Of a DNA stretch of 64,000 bases, positions 54,167 to 63,142 are shown piece after piece. The stretch is taken from assembly GCA_947476295.1 (NCBI GenBank), contig CANJQC010000003.1:1-64000 (forward strand), in the 5' to 3' direction. The position numbers were made by a program, and so were the translations under genes. The notes under the pieces were generated by a model. It was not told where the DNA came from, made no database searches, and was given only the letters and a program-made list of their open reading frames with translations. The number at the start of each line of letters is the position of its first letter. Position 1 is the stretch's first letter. Origin of the DNA: Planctomycetaceae bacterium. Lineage in GTDB: Bacteria; Planctomycetota; Planctomycetia; Planctomycetales; Planctomycetaceae.

Positions 54167-54879
54167 AGTCGCCTGGCTCTGGCATTCATAAACCAACGAC
54201 GCTGACAATGCTGAGTGGACTTGCGACAATCGTTGCTGCGACTTTAGCACTTGGCTCAATGGCGCAGGATCGGTCAGGACAGTCGACAGCGATGGTGTCG
54301 AAGTCGTTTCGTACGGAACTGGGTGCCAACGATCATGAATTCGAGTTGATTCCGCTGGTCAACGATAATTCAAGAGACGTCGATGTTGCGAAACCGCATT
54401 TGCCGGGGCGTCTTGTCATGTCGTTTGGTCAAGTGAAGGACAATGTCGATCCTGCGAGGGAATTTGCAAGCCTGTTGCCAGAACTGGAACGGATTGCGGG
54501 GCGTTGTACTGCAGACGCACCGGTTCGGGAAGTTCGTATTGATGTCTTTTATAAAGATCCCGAATCCGTCACTTCGCTGGTCGAACAAGCATGTCAACAG
54601 GCATGTCATACGTCGGAGGACAGGGAATCGTTGTTATTGCGCGAGGGAGTGCATGTGGAGATTCAGACATGGGCGGCATCACCGACGCAGGCGGCATGGA
54701 TCGATGCTGTCCGTGAAGCCAGCCGTCTGCGTGATGGCTTGAATGCGGAGTTTTCGCAAGCAAATTCGCCGCAGTTCTTGATTTCATCATCAGCCGCCCT
54801 TTGGCCGTATGCCGACCGAATGCGCCCGGCAATGACAATCGTTTTTGGGTTTCCGATTGCGGAACAGACGGTTTTCTAA
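54163..54879 (+). CDS. Single-TM protein of the stator locus, function unknown
   Basis: 238 residues, overlapping the previous gene by 4 bases (ATGA). An N-terminal hydrophobic segment (about 14-35, LTMLSGLATIVAATLALGSMA) is followed by a soluble domain (about 80-235) without a recognised family. Layout (N-terminal helix, 40-residue linker, alpha/beta-like C-terminal domain) parallels the previous gene, and no Asp is in the helix. The flagellar operon appears to end here. Confidence 0.6.
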   Translation: MKSPGSGIHKPTTLTMLSGLATIVAATLALGSMAQDRSGQSTAMVSKSFRTELGANDHEFELIPLVNDNSRDVDVAKPHLPGRLVMSFGQVKDNVDPAREFASLLPELERIAGRCTADAPVREVRIDVFYKDPESVTSLVEQACQQACHTSEDRESLLLREGVHVEIQTWAASPTQAAWIDAVREASRLRDGLNAEFSQANSPQFLISSSAALWPYADRMRPAMTIVFGFPIAEQTVF

Positions 54880-55009
54880 AAAATTGTTTTTGTGACTTCG
54901 ATAATCAACGAATTGGAGGCTGGGACGGCGGTTGATACACCGCCCCGGCCCGCCAGCACTGACATCGGTTACGGTGAGCCAGCGCTCCCGTTGCTTCGCT
55001 TGTCTCACT

Positions 55010-55984
55010 CTACAGAGACGCAAATGCTTTGAGGTGGCTGTGCAGGAAATGAGGTCTCCGAATTCGGTGTTGGATGCGATTAAGGATACGCTCGGCCTGA
55101 ATGGTCGGATGATCGGCAGCGTCAGCTGAAAAGCCAACGACTGAACCGATTCCGAACACTCCGGAACACCACGTTTCCAAATTTGCGGCGCACCATAACT
55201 GACCGTGTTCATCTGGTTCGATTCCGATTGCTGGCAAACCTAGATGCTCGGTGAAACCTACCGTTCGTCTGCAATCCACGATCTGTTGTTCGTCTGGCGA
55301 AACAGGTCCTTCACTCGTCAGACCGAGTTTCGACGGATGATGCACGATCTGCACACCGGCGTCTTCAGCCAATTCCAGAAGGTCACAATCGTCTTTCTCA
55401 GGAGCCACCAGGCTGGTCTGAACTCCAAACAGACTAAGCAGGGAAGCAATCCCGGCACCAAAGGCTTCGCCGCCCAGCACGATCAACGAATCAGGAAGAC
55501 TGCGTCCTTCGAGAACGGATTCGACGCGACGGAATGGCAACAGTCCAAGTGGACGATACACGGCCGCTCGACGCACGCCTGTCCCGATCACAATGTTGGT
55601 CGCACTCATAACCGTCCGCTTGCACGACATTCCACTTGTGACAGCGAGGCTGTTGCGACTTACAAAACGGGACTCCCCTGGCACAACGTCCACACCCAGT
55701 CGCTCCAGCAACTCAATCGCTTCTGAAGTTTCCGCATTGATGGCACCGGCAAGCAATCGCCGCAGCAAACGTGGCGTAGCGATGCGGCGGAGAAGCGAAC
55801 GACGAATTGCGGTGTAGTCGATGGATAGTTCCGTCACGAGTCGGCGGAGCGCTTGTTCCATCATCCATGAAGAATGGCGTTGTTCTGGCACTGCCATTGC
55901 TACCCGCTGCCCGGCACCGATTGCGGCGCACGCTATTTCCATCGCAGCTTCGTCGTTTCCAAGAATCGCGATGTCGTATCGCAT
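55010..55984 (-). CDS. Shortened pyridine nucleotide-disulfide oxidoreductase-like (SthA-like) protein
   Basis: 324 residues from ATG 55984 (MRYDIAILGNDEAAMEIACAA). It follows the order of the flavoprotein disulfide reductase family: an N-terminal FAD-type Rossmann motif in which the GxGxxG is eroded to GNDEAA, the ATNIVIGTGVRR motif, and a second dinucleotide motif LIVLGGEAFGAGIASLLSLFG. Next is VVGFSADAADHPTIQAERI near the end. The usual C-terminal dimerisation domain (about 130 residues) and the CxxxxC redox pair are absent. It may be a redox-inactive relative or a non-functional relic. Confidence 0.55.
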   Translation of the reverse strand: MRYDIAILGNDEAAMEIACAAIGAGQRVAMAVPEQRHSSWMMEQALRRLVTELSIDYTAIRRSLLRRIATPRLLRRLLAGAINAETSEAIELLERLGVDVVPGESRFVSRNSLAVTSGMSCKRTVMSATNIVIGTGVRRAAVYRPLGLLPFRRVESVLEGRSLPDSLIVLGGEAFGAGIASLLSLFGVQTSLVAPEKDDCDLLELAEDAGVQIVHHPSKLGLTSEGPVSPDEQQIVDCRRTVGFTEHLGLPAIGIEPDEHGQLWCAANLETWCSGVFGIGSVVGFSADAADHPTIQAERILNRIQHRIRRPHFLHSHLKAFASL

Positions 55985-56254
55985 TATGTCACCTAGCCTC
56001 TGAATGCTTGACCACGAGGCTCGGAACCCATTTCGATTCAAGGCCACGTACAATGTTGGACACGCTGTTGCTGAATTTGCAAAATAGGCAATCTGGTGAT
56101 TTTGATCGGCAGTCTTCCGATCGCTCCTGAGGCGAAGACCAGAGAAGCGAGGAAAGATGAATCAGGCATTTCGCTGGACACGGGTTGTAACGATGCTGAG
56201 ACTTATAGCGTTCCGAGTTCTCGAAGCGCGGCAACGGAAGCCGATCCATCAGTC

Positions 56255-57265
56255 ATGACACAAAATGAATTACTCCCCGCGCCGACAGGCAACGACCAGT
56301 TTTACAGGAGGCGGATGTTGGTTGTCGCGACCATTGCCGGAATTCTTGCGATGGTGCTGGTGTATCCGTTTTCGCTGCCAGGACGGCATTGGTCGGAATT
56401 ATTCAATCTGGCTCATGCGCCGTCGTTCTTTGCGGCGTACCTGCTGGTTGCCGGTCTGTTCGATCCATCCAGCATCGGTTTTCCAAAGACATGGCGCCGT
56501 ATTCTGCCGCTCGGTGCGGTACGACTGCTGATTCTTGTGATCGCGCTGACAGCGTTTGGTGCTTCTTGCGAAGTGTTACAGGGATTCGTCGGTCGTTCGC
56601 CCACCGCGAGCGACATTGTTGCTAACGGATGTGGTCTGTTCGCTGGGTTGTTCTGGTGTCTCAATCGACAACGAACTGAGCGAGCTGGCCGCATCGGTTT
56701 TTCACTGATCGCCGCAGGCTTGTTGATCGTGGTGAGTTGGTCTCCGATCCTGGAGCTGCATGATTGCTTCCGGCAGCACCAAGATTTTCCGCTGCTGGCG
56801 TCCTTTGAACGCCCCAAGGAACTGCACGCATGGTACGCGCATGAAGCCACAATTGACCAATCAACGGCGTGGTCGACTCGCGGGTCCGCATCCATGCGCG
56901 TCCAAGGATCCGCTGGTACAGCGTATCCGGGGGTCAACTTTCAATGGCCAATCGCTGACTGGCATGGATGGACCGCTTTGGAATTTGACGTCTTCAATCC
57001 CTGTGACAAACAGCTCAAGCTGAGAATCAAAGTCACCGACAAATTGCATGCCGCAACCGATTTCGCGGCAACTGATCGTTATACCACATCCGTTGAATTG
57101 CCACCTGGAAAACATGTCTGCATCCGTATTGAACTTGCAGACGTGAAAAAAGGCCCTGTAACTCGACCGATGGACTTGAGCCAGATCGAATCGATGAATC
57201 TCATCATCGTACGTCCGAAAACGGACTTCGTGTTTATGATTGACAATGTGCGGTTGACAGATTAG
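56255..57265 (+). CDS. VanZ-like membrane protein with C-terminal carbohydrate-binding-like domain
   Basis: 336 residues from ATG 56255 (MTQNELLPAP). The start is uncertain: an in-frame ATG at 56096 adds 53 residues. Four or five TM helices (about 25-45, 52-70, 85-105, 125-140, 150-170) carry the VanZ-like pattern LAHAPSFFAAYLL and EVLQGFVGRSPTASDIVANGCGLFAG. A soluble beta-rich domain at about 190-335 (ASMRVQGSAGTAYPGVNF, WTALEFDVFNPCDKQLKLRIKV, FMIDNVRL) resembles CIA30/CBM-type sandwiches. Probable role in envelope glycan biology is inferred. Confidence 0.65.
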   Translation: MTQNELLPAPTGNDQFYRRRMLVVATIAGILAMVLVYPFSLPGRHWSELFNLAHAPSFFAAYLLVAGLFDPSSIGFPKTWRRILPLGAVRLLILVIALTAFGASCEVLQGFVGRSPTASDIVANGCGLFAGLFWCLNRQRTERAGRIGFSLIAAGLLIVVSWSPILELHDCFRQHQDFPLLASFERPKELHAWYAHEATIDQSTAWSTRGSASMRVQGSAGTAYPGVNFQWPIADWHGWTALEFDVFNPCDKQLKLRIKVTDKLHAATDFAATDRYTTSVELPPGKHVCIRIELADVKKGPVTRPMDLSQIESMNLIIVRPKTDFVFMIDNVRLTD

Positions 57266-57442
57266 AGATAAATGAGGCCACGCACGAAAATGCCAGTTGG
57301 ATGCACTGCCCCGTTTCGTCTCGATGATGCAGCGACAGTAGGGCGGGAATATCGAGTCTCGCGTGCGCTGGCCCACGATGACGGGGGGCGATCACACAGT
57401 TGCAGCAGTAGGACGACCTCGCCGCTCGCGCGGTCGCCTCAG

Positions 57443-57916
57443 TCATACCTGCGAGCGGACACCGTAGCGAATAGATTTGATTTGTTCTTCAACGTCATCA
57501 TCGTCAAGTGATTCGTCTCCGGCCATGAATTCGCGGCGATGATACGCAACTTGCTCGTTCGGTGTGTTATCGCGCATCTCGGCGTCATTGAGTCTGTACG
57601 CACCTTCGTCGCAACGGTTGAAGAACATGCGAAACCAAAGCATTTGCTCGACATTCCTCTGTGGATAGTACAAGCGGACTTTTAGACCCTGCTCGTGCCA
57701 TTCAAACAGCATCCCGAAGAAACCGCTCGGGATATATTTTACTGCAGACAAATCCACACCAATCGCTCGAAATTCATCCCGTTCGATAAGATTTGTGAGC
57801 GTTTCGCGGATTAGTGCAAGGTCTGCACCGTCCCAGATTTCCATATCGTCGAGCGAAACGATCGCAAAATCTTCCTCGGTCCGAACGGTCAGACGCTGCC
57901 TCTTTCGTGAACTCAT
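57443..57916 (-). CDS. STAS-domain protein (anti-sigma antagonist-like)
   Basis: 157 residues. The core (about 15-110: FAIVSLDDMEIWDGADLALIRETLTNLIE, IGVDLSAVKYIPSGFFGMLFEWHEQGLKVRLYYP) is a STAS domain with the conserved Ser in IPSGFFG. The acidic C-terminal tail (GDESLDDDDVEEQ) is unusual. STAS proteins regulate anti-sigma factors or form parts of signalling complexes. No partner kinase is next to it. Confidence 0.7.
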   Translation of the reverse strand: MSSRKRQRLTVRTEEDFAIVSLDDMEIWDGADLALIRETLTNLIERDEFRAIGVDLSAVKYIPSGFFGMLFEWHEQGLKVRLYYPQRNVEQMLWFRMFFNRCDEGAYRLNDAEMRDNTPNEQVAYHRREFMAGDESLDDDDVEEQIKSIRYGVRSQV

Positions 57917-58415
57917 CTCCGCCTTCTTCCTTCCAATCCTGAGTGCCCACGGTAAATCTTGCTTGAGTCAACACGAACGAATGCTGCAAAGGGTGAACCG
58001 AACAAAGATGATTTGTCGTCCTTCCATCTAAAAACGACGTAAGTGAATGTGAACAATTAACTTGCGATGACGAGATTTCCTGGAATCATCTGCCACTTGA
58101 TGCAGGCGGTGTTGCGATAATGCCCCGCTCCCCCATTCAGAATGATGCTTTTGTTGAACGCAAGCCTGCGGAAACAAGGTTACTGAGGATGGCGGGAACA
58201 CATGGTACACGCAGCGCCGCTACAACTGAGACGTCATTGTTTGGCCCAGAAAAATCTAACCCGTGGTTGCCGACGCGTTTTCTTCAGCACCGATTGAAAA
58301 ACTTTGTTTTGTTCGACTGCGGGCAATTACTCCAGGCACAGGCGGTGTGCGGTAACACTCGCAATCTGAGCTCTATGCTGTCGCATTCCTTGAGAATCAC
58401 GTCTCATCTTTAGGC
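57917..58415. other. Intergenic region without a supported gene
   Basis: A 294-base plus-strand frame (58120-58413) is open but has no start signal, hydrophobic segment or recognisable motif. The region leads up to the sufR promoter. Likewise 57266-57442 holds only a GC-rich stretch and no gene. Confidence 0.5.
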
Positions 58416-58448
58416 ATTTTTGGCAATGTAAATTGCCAAAAATATGTT
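58416..58448 (+). promoter_or_regulatory. Palindromic operator overlapping the sufR promoter
   Basis: A perfect 12-bp inverted repeat with a 4-base spacer: ATTTTTGGCAAT (58416-58427), GTAA, ATTGCCAAAAAT (58432-58443). Inside it TTGGCA (58420-58425) stands 17 bases before TATGTT (58443-58448), a plausible sigma-70 promoter whose -35 lies in the left arm and whose spacer is the palindrome. A repressor bound here would block the promoter. SufR-type regulators commonly repress their own gene, so autoregulation is likely. The known cyanobacterial SufR site (CAAC-N6-GTTG) is different. Confidence 0.7.
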
Positions 58449-58539
58449 TAAGCTTATCATCTTGCAAAATTACTTGGTATGAGCTACGCGGAGCGACAAT
58501 CGTTTTGAGGTCTGGCACCGAGAATTTGGAGTTATTGTA

Positions 58540-59208
58540 ATGTCTTCATCTATTGATGCGCGAGATCGCCAGATCCTTGAGCATCTGCATCAGGCGACCG
58601 GGGGCGATGTTCAATCGCTCTGCGAAGTCCTAGGGGTCACACGAACGGCCATTCGGCAGCGGATTGGACGGCTGGAGTCTGCGGGGTTTGTGTTGTCGGA
58701 GTTGCAAGGGCAGTTGAGGGGGAGGCCTAGACATCTGTACCGTGTTACGCCCGAAGGACTCCACGAATTGGGTGAAAACTACCGCGAACTTGCGGTAGTG
58801 CTGTGGGAGGCGATTACGGGTTACGAAGATTCCGCCGTTCGTGAATCATTGATTGGCCGTGTTCAGAATGGGTTGGCGGAACGCTTCCGGAGGCAACTGA
58901 TCGGTTGCGAGTCGATTGATGATCGGCTTGACCATTTGGCCGATGAAATGAAGTCGAGCGGCTTCAACGTGGAGAGTGATCATTCCGGCGGGTTGCGGAT
59001 TCTTCGTGAAACGTCGTGTCCGTTTCCGATGCTGGCAGATGTGGACGAAGCGATTTGTCAGGTGGAGCGGCGTGTTTTGGAGCAAGTGTTGGGGGCTCCG
59101 GTGCAGTTTCGCTCACGTTGTCGCGACGGTCATGGCTGCTGCGAATTTCAGGTTTTGGACGCGCCAGTAGGGGCTGATCAGAGTTTGGAAAGTTCCAGAG
59201 GCGATTGA
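58540..59208 (+). CDS. sufR: SufR-like Fe-S-responsive transcriptional repressor
   Basis: 222 residues. An N-terminal winged helix (about 8-80: DRQILEHLHQATGGDVQSLCEVLGVTRTAIRQRIGRLE, RGRPRHLYRVTPEG) and a C-terminal sensor domain with conserved cysteines (SCPFPMLADVDEAICQV and SRCRDGHGCCEF), arranged like the Fe-S ligands of SufR. It should sense the cluster state and repress the suf genes. It is the first gene of the suf cluster and sits downstream of the palindrome at 58416-58443. Confidence 0.87.
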   Translation: MSSSIDARDRQILEHLHQATGGDVQSLCEVLGVTRTAIRQRIGRLESAGFVLSELQGQLRGRPRHLYRVTPEGLHELGENYRELAVVLWEAITGYEDSAVRESLIGRVQNGLAERFRRQLIGCESIDDRLDHLADEMKSSGFNVESDHSGGLRILRETSCPFPMLADVDEAICQVERRVLEQVLGAPVQFRSRCRDGHGCCEFQVLDAPVGADQSLESSRGD

Positions 59209-59324
59209 AAGACGAAGTCATGCTGATAAAGTGCGGGCTGCAGTTCCTGTGACGTGGCACTTGCGGGGTTCAGTCAGTGCTTTCCAAGTATTTGGTAGCG
59301 GTTTTAGCAAGAGGTTTGAGCGAC

Positions 59325-59861
59325 ATGACATGGGTTGAAGGTCGATTCGAAGAAAACATGATCACGACCACGATGGAGCAGGCCCTGAATTGGGGTCAAC
59401 AGTCGAGCATCTGGCCGATGACATTCGGTCTCGCATGTTGCGCTATTGAAATGATGGCCGCAGGTGCAAGCAAGTATGACCTCGACCGTTTCGGTGCCGG
59501 AGCGTTTCGCGCGACGCCTCGTCAGGCTGACCTGATGATCGTGGCTGGCACTGTGACCTTCAAGATGGCGAGTCGCGTACGTCGTCTGTATGAACAAATG
59601 CCGGATCCGAAATACGTCATCGCAATGGGCGCCTGTACGGTCGGCGGTGGCCCGTACTTTAAGCACGGCTATCACGTTGTTAAAGGCGTGGACCTTGTCG
59701 TTCCTGTTGATGTTTATGTTCCCGGATGTCCTCCGCGACCGGAAGCTCTGCTGGAAGGTCTGATGAGAATTCAGGATAAGATCAAAGCTCGTAAAGTAAC
59801 TCGAGGTGAAACGGCATTACCAGTGCCGCATCATTCAGGTTATTCGGCTCTGAATGTGTGA
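59325..59861 (+). CDS. nuoB: NADH-quinone oxidoreductase subunit B
   Basis: 178 residues from ATG 59325 ([11 protein letters not shown]), with GAGG upstream; GTG 59277 is in frame but less likely. The [4Fe-4S] N2 cluster ligands are intact: [33 protein letters not shown] and [14 protein letters not shown]. Subunit B of complex I carries the last cluster before quinone. Here it is a solitary nuo gene placed between sufR and sufC. Confidence 0.95.
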   Translation: MTWVEGRFEENMITTTMEQALNWGQQSSIWPMTFGLACCAIEMMAAGASKYDLDRFGAGAFRATPRQADLMIVAGTVTFKMASRVRRLYEQMPDPKYVIAMGACTVGGGPYFKHGYHVVKGVDLVVPVDVYVPGCPPRPEALLEGLMRIQDKIKARKVTRGETALPVPHHSGYSALNV

Positions 59862-59867
59862 ATTGTT

Positions 59868-59949
59868 GCAGGGTGCGTGAAGCGAAGCGAAATGCACCAT
59901 TGATAAAGATGTGGATTTGGTGTGTTCCGCTTCGCTTCACACACCCTAC
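59868..59949. repeat. Inverted-repeat element between nuoB and sufC
   Basis: The arms at 59868-59898 and 59919-59949 are reverse complements at about 26 of 31 positions, with the core GTGAAGCGAAGCG on one side and CGCTTCGCTTCAC on the other. The 20-base loop is AT-rich. The left arm begins six bases after the nuoB stop. Confidence 0.8.
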
Positions 59950-60075
59950 CCGGCGCTGCCACTGCTGGTCTGAAGTACGAAACAAATCTGACTGAATCCC
60001 GTTGAATTTTTTTCACCAGCGATAAGGTTTCCGTGTAAGCCCCGCGCTTGGTGTCTGTGAGGAAGTGCGACCGCA

Positions 60076-60885
60076 ATGAACAGTGTATTGAAAATCTCTG
60101 ACCTTCATGTTTCCGTTGGAGAGACGCCCATTTTGAATGGGGTCAACATGGAGATTCGCCAGGGCGAAGTTCACGCTCTGATGGGCCCGAATGGTTCCGG
60201 GAAAAGCACGCTGGCCTACGCATTGGCTGGCCACCCGAACTACACCGTGACAGAAGGCCGCATTGAGATTGATGGCGTGAACGTCACCGAAATGGAAGCC
60301 GACGAGCGGGCTCGCCTAGGCATGTTCCTCGCGTTCCAGTATCCCGTTGTGATTCCCGGCGTGAAGGTTGCCGACTTTCTGCGACATGCCGTGTCCAATG
60401 TTCGCAATCCGGAACGCAAAGAGGGTGAAGGTCTGATCGGAATGCGGGAGTTCCGTAAGGAAATCCGAGAACGCATGACTGCGTTGGATATGGATCATGA
60501 GTTTGCTCGCCGCTACCTGAACGATGGATTCTCTGGTGGAGAAAAGAAGCGGATGGAAATCCTGCAGCTGGCGATGCTTCAGCCGCGATTCGCGATCCTC
60601 GACGAAACAGACAGCGGGCTCGACAGCGATGCCGTACGAGTGGTCAGTGAGGGGCTTGCGAAACTCGCCGGCCCACAAATGGGTGTGCTGATCATTACGC
60701 ACCACGAACGATTGCTGGAATTTAATCCGCCACAGTTTACACACGTGATGCTCGGTGGACGGATCGTCGAAATCGGCGATGCAGCGCTCGCGCATGATCT
60801 GCACGCCAACGGATACGCCACTGTGCGGGCTCGGCATCCTGACGCTGAAGCGGAAAATGCAAAAGTTGAAGCGGCAGCGGTTTAG
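60076..60885 (+). CDS. sufC: Fe-S cluster assembly ATPase SufC
   Basis: 269 residues. Walker [10 protein letters not shown], the ABC signature in [17 protein letters not shown], Walker [17 protein letters not shown] and the H-loop ITHHERLL are all intact. SufC drives the SufBCD scaffold complex. Its stop is about 80 bases before sufB. Confidence 0.97.
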   Translation: MNSVLKISDLHVSVGETPILNGVNMEIRQGEVHALMGPNGSGKSTLAYALAGHPNYTVTEGRIEIDGVNVTEMEADERARLGMFLAFQYPVVIPGVKVADFLRHAVSNVRNPERKEGEGLIGMREFRKEIRERMTALDMDHEFARRYLNDGFSGGEKKRMEILQLAMLQPRFAILDETDSGLDSDAVRVVSEGLAKLAGPQMGVLIITHHERLLEFNPPQFTHVMLGGRIVEIGDAALAHDLHANGYATVRARHPDAEAENAKVEAAAV

Positions 60886-60964
60886 TGAAAATCGACTGCA
60901 TGGAAGCCTTCCTCGCGGTCAGACAGATTTTGAAGTTATCGTTATCAGAATAAGTGAGTCAGTC

Positions 60965-62395
60965 ATGTCAACAGATGCTCCTGTAAAGCCTGATGTGAAA
61001 AAGTCCGACGTTGAGTTTGGTTCGTACAAATACGGATTCCATGACTCGATGGACAACTATGCGTTCAAGAGCCGTAAAGGGCTGGACCCTCAGATTGTCC
61101 GCCAGATTTCGGAAATGAAGGGCGAACCAGAGTGGATGACCAACTTCCGCCTGGATTCACTCGCCATTTTTGAATCACGCCCGATGCCAAACTGGGGCGG
61201 CGACATGAGCGACCTAGATTTTCAGGATATTTTTTACTACATGAAGGCTGCGAACGAGCAGGAAACTTCGTGGGACGACGTTCCGGAAGACATCCGTCGA
61301 ACTTACGATCGCCTCGGAATTCCGGAAGCGGAAAAGAAGTACCTGTCCGGCGTGAAAGCTCAGTACGATTCTGAAGTGGTGTACGGCAGCCTTCAGGAAG
61401 ATCTCTCAAAGCAGGGTGTCATCTTCACCGACACCGACTCCGCACTGCGGGATTATCCTGACTTGTTCCGAGAGTATTTTGCGACCATCATTCCTCCCGG
61501 CGACAACAAGTTTGCCGCTTTGAACTCTGCGGTATGGTCAGGCGGTTCGTTCATCTACATTCCGAAAGGGGTGAAGATTGAGTTTCCGCTGCAGGCTTAT
61601 TTCCGAATCAATAGCCAGAACATGGGACAGTTTGAACGCACACTGATCATCGTCGATGAAGGTGCCTCCGTTCACTACGTTGAAGGCTGCACCGCCCCGA
61701 CCTACAGCAGCAACAGCCTGCATTCAGCTGTGGTCGAAATCGTCGTCAAGCGTGGCGCGCGATGTCGCTACACCACGATCCAGAATTGGTCTAGCAACGT
61801 TTATAATCTGGTCACGAAGCGAGCCATGGCATATGGCGATTCGCTGATGGAATGGATCGACGGAAATCTCGGCTCCAAACTGACCATGAAGTATCCTGCG
61901 ATCTGGTTGATGGAACCCGGGGCTCGTGGCGAAACGCTGTCAATTGCATTTGCCGGGCCGGGCCAGCATCAGGACGCAGGTGCCAAGATGGTTCACTGTG
62001 CTCCAAACACATCCAGCCGAATTATCAGCAAGAGTATTTCCAGAGGCGGTGGGCGCTCAAGCTATCGTGGTCTGGTCAAGATCCATAAAGATGCGAAGAA
62101 CTGCCGTTCAAACGTTGTCTGTGATGCCTTGATTCTCGACCCAGCCAGCCGCAGCGATACCTATCCATACATCGAAGTCGAAGAGCAGGACGTAGCGATT
62201 GAGCACGAAGCCAGCGTCTCGAAGATCGGCGAAGAACAATTGTTTTATCTGATGAGTCGCGGTCTGACCGAAGCCGAAGCCTCCGCCATGATCGTGACAG
62301 GCTTCATCGAGCCGCTCGTGAAAGAACTGCCGATGGAATACGCGGTCGAAATGAATCGTCTGATCGAACTTCAGATGGAAGGATCGGTTGGGTAG
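60965..62395 (+). CDS. sufB: Fe-S cluster scaffold protein SufB
   Basis: 476 residues from ATG 60965 ([15 protein letters not shown]). The N-terminal region ([20 protein letters not shown]), the beta-helix core ([49 protein letters not shown]) and the C-terminal helical part ([28 protein letters not shown]) are complete. The conserved Cys of the VEGCTAP segment is present. It assembles clusters with SufC and SufD. Confidence 0.97.
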   Translation: MSTDAPVKPDVKKSDVEFGSYKYGFHDSMDNYAFKSRKGLDPQIVRQISEMKGEPEWMTNFRLDSLAIFESRPMPNWGGDMSDLDFQDIFYYMKAANEQETSWDDVPEDIRRTYDRLGIPEAEKKYLSGVKAQYDSEVVYGSLQEDLSKQGVIFTDTDSALRDYPDLFREYFATIIPPGDNKFAALNSAVWSGGSFIYIPKGVKIEFPLQAYFRINSQNMGQFERTLIIVDEGASVHYVEGCTAPTYSSNSLHSAVVEIVVKRGARCRYTTIQNWSSNVYNLVTKRAMAYGDSLMEWIDGNLGSKLTMKYPAIWLMEPGARGETLSIAFAGPGQHQDAGAKMVHCAPNTSSRIISKSISRGGGRSSYRGLVKIHKDAKNCRSNVVCDALILDPASRSDTYPYIEVEEQDVAIEHEASVSKIGEEQLFYLMSRGLTEAEASAMIVTGFIEPLVKELPMEYAVEMNRLIELQMEGSVG

Positions 62396-62514
62396 TACTT
62401 CCTGCGAGCTGCAGGACGTCAATCCTCCGACTGATTCGTGATGTCTTCGCTCAGCTTTGTTAAGCTTGAAGCTGCCGAGCTGACAACTGGTGCTTCATAG
62501 GAGCTAGGATAGCG

Positions 62515-62784
62515 ATGGTAAAACTCAACGAAGAAGTTGCCCAGGCGTTGATGAAATGCCATGCGGAACTGCTTTCAGTTGAAGTGCCGGGGTCAGACCA
62601 ACGTTTGGTCCTCGTCGAACAATCGACATTCGACACAGCGATGGTGGCTGTAAAACTTCAACAGAATGTGGAATTGATACGGGAGGGGATTGCCGACTTG
62701 GAAGCTGGTAAAGTGCTGCCGTTGGATAAAGCGATGGAGCAGATCAGACGAGAGTTGCGTTTCCAGCCGCGGCAAGCAACATGA
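62515..62784 (+). CDS. Antitoxin-like protein of a ParE-type module
   Basis: 89 residues. VKLQQNVELIREGIADLEAGKVLPLDKAMEQIRREL has the pattern of small antitoxins paired with RelE/ParE toxins (short alpha-helical C-terminus with GIADLEAGK). Its stop overlaps the toxin ATG (ATGA). It is intact, although the toxin next to it is not. It lies between sufB and sufD. Confidence 0.6.
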   Translation: MVKLNEEVAQALMKCHAELLSVEVPGSDQRLVLVEQSTFDTAMVAVKLQQNVELIREGIADLEAGKVLPLDKAMEQIRRELRFQPRQAT

Positions 62785-63117
62785 AGGAGCAGATCTCAAT
62801 GCGAGCCATGCTGGATATCCAGCGGAACGCGGAATGGTGAGAATCGCACCATAGTTGCAGTCAGGCAGCCGAATGGTTCTATCGTGTTTACGATCAACTT
62901 GAAGCGATTTCCAATGCTGCATTGAGTTATGGTGTGTCTGCTCAGAATGGAATGTTTCTATTCGAGGTGCGCGATGCCCTTAATTCGTCTGGGAAAACGG
63001 AAGAGCTATCGGGCCATTTTTCGAGTTCAGAATAATAACATAACTGTCTATCGTGTCGTTCGAGCGGCAGAGGGCACAATCGAGGCTGACGACCTTGAGA
63101 AGGGCGCGGCCTTTTGA
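62781..63117 (+). pseudogene. ParE/RelE-type toxin gene broken by a stop codon and a frameshift
   Basis: From ATG 62781 the frame reads MKEQISMRAMLDIQRNAEW and then TGA (62838-62840), where the family often has a second Trp (TGG). The same frame continues ESHHSCSQAAEWFYRVYDQLEAI...FLFEVRDALNS. A frameshift near 62970 is needed to reach RLGKRKSYRAIFRVQNNNITVYRVVRAAEG, the usual ParE C-terminal core, which ends at TGA 63115-63117. Two lesions make it non-functional. Confidence 0.75.
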
Positions 63118-63142
63118 TTTGTCTCAGAGAGTTTTAACAATT

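Noticed and set aside
58120..58413. Plus-strand frame of 97 codons before sufR
   Set aside because: No Shine-Dalgarno, no similarity, and its 3' end abuts the operator palindrome.
58416..58443. The sufR palindrome as an intrinsic terminator
   Set aside because: No upstream gene on either strand ends nearby, and a -35/-10 pair is precisely embedded in it.
62838..62840. Use of UGA as Trp, to rescue the toxin frame
   Set aside because: A separate frameshift is still needed, and many other genes in the window end in TGA at the expected length.
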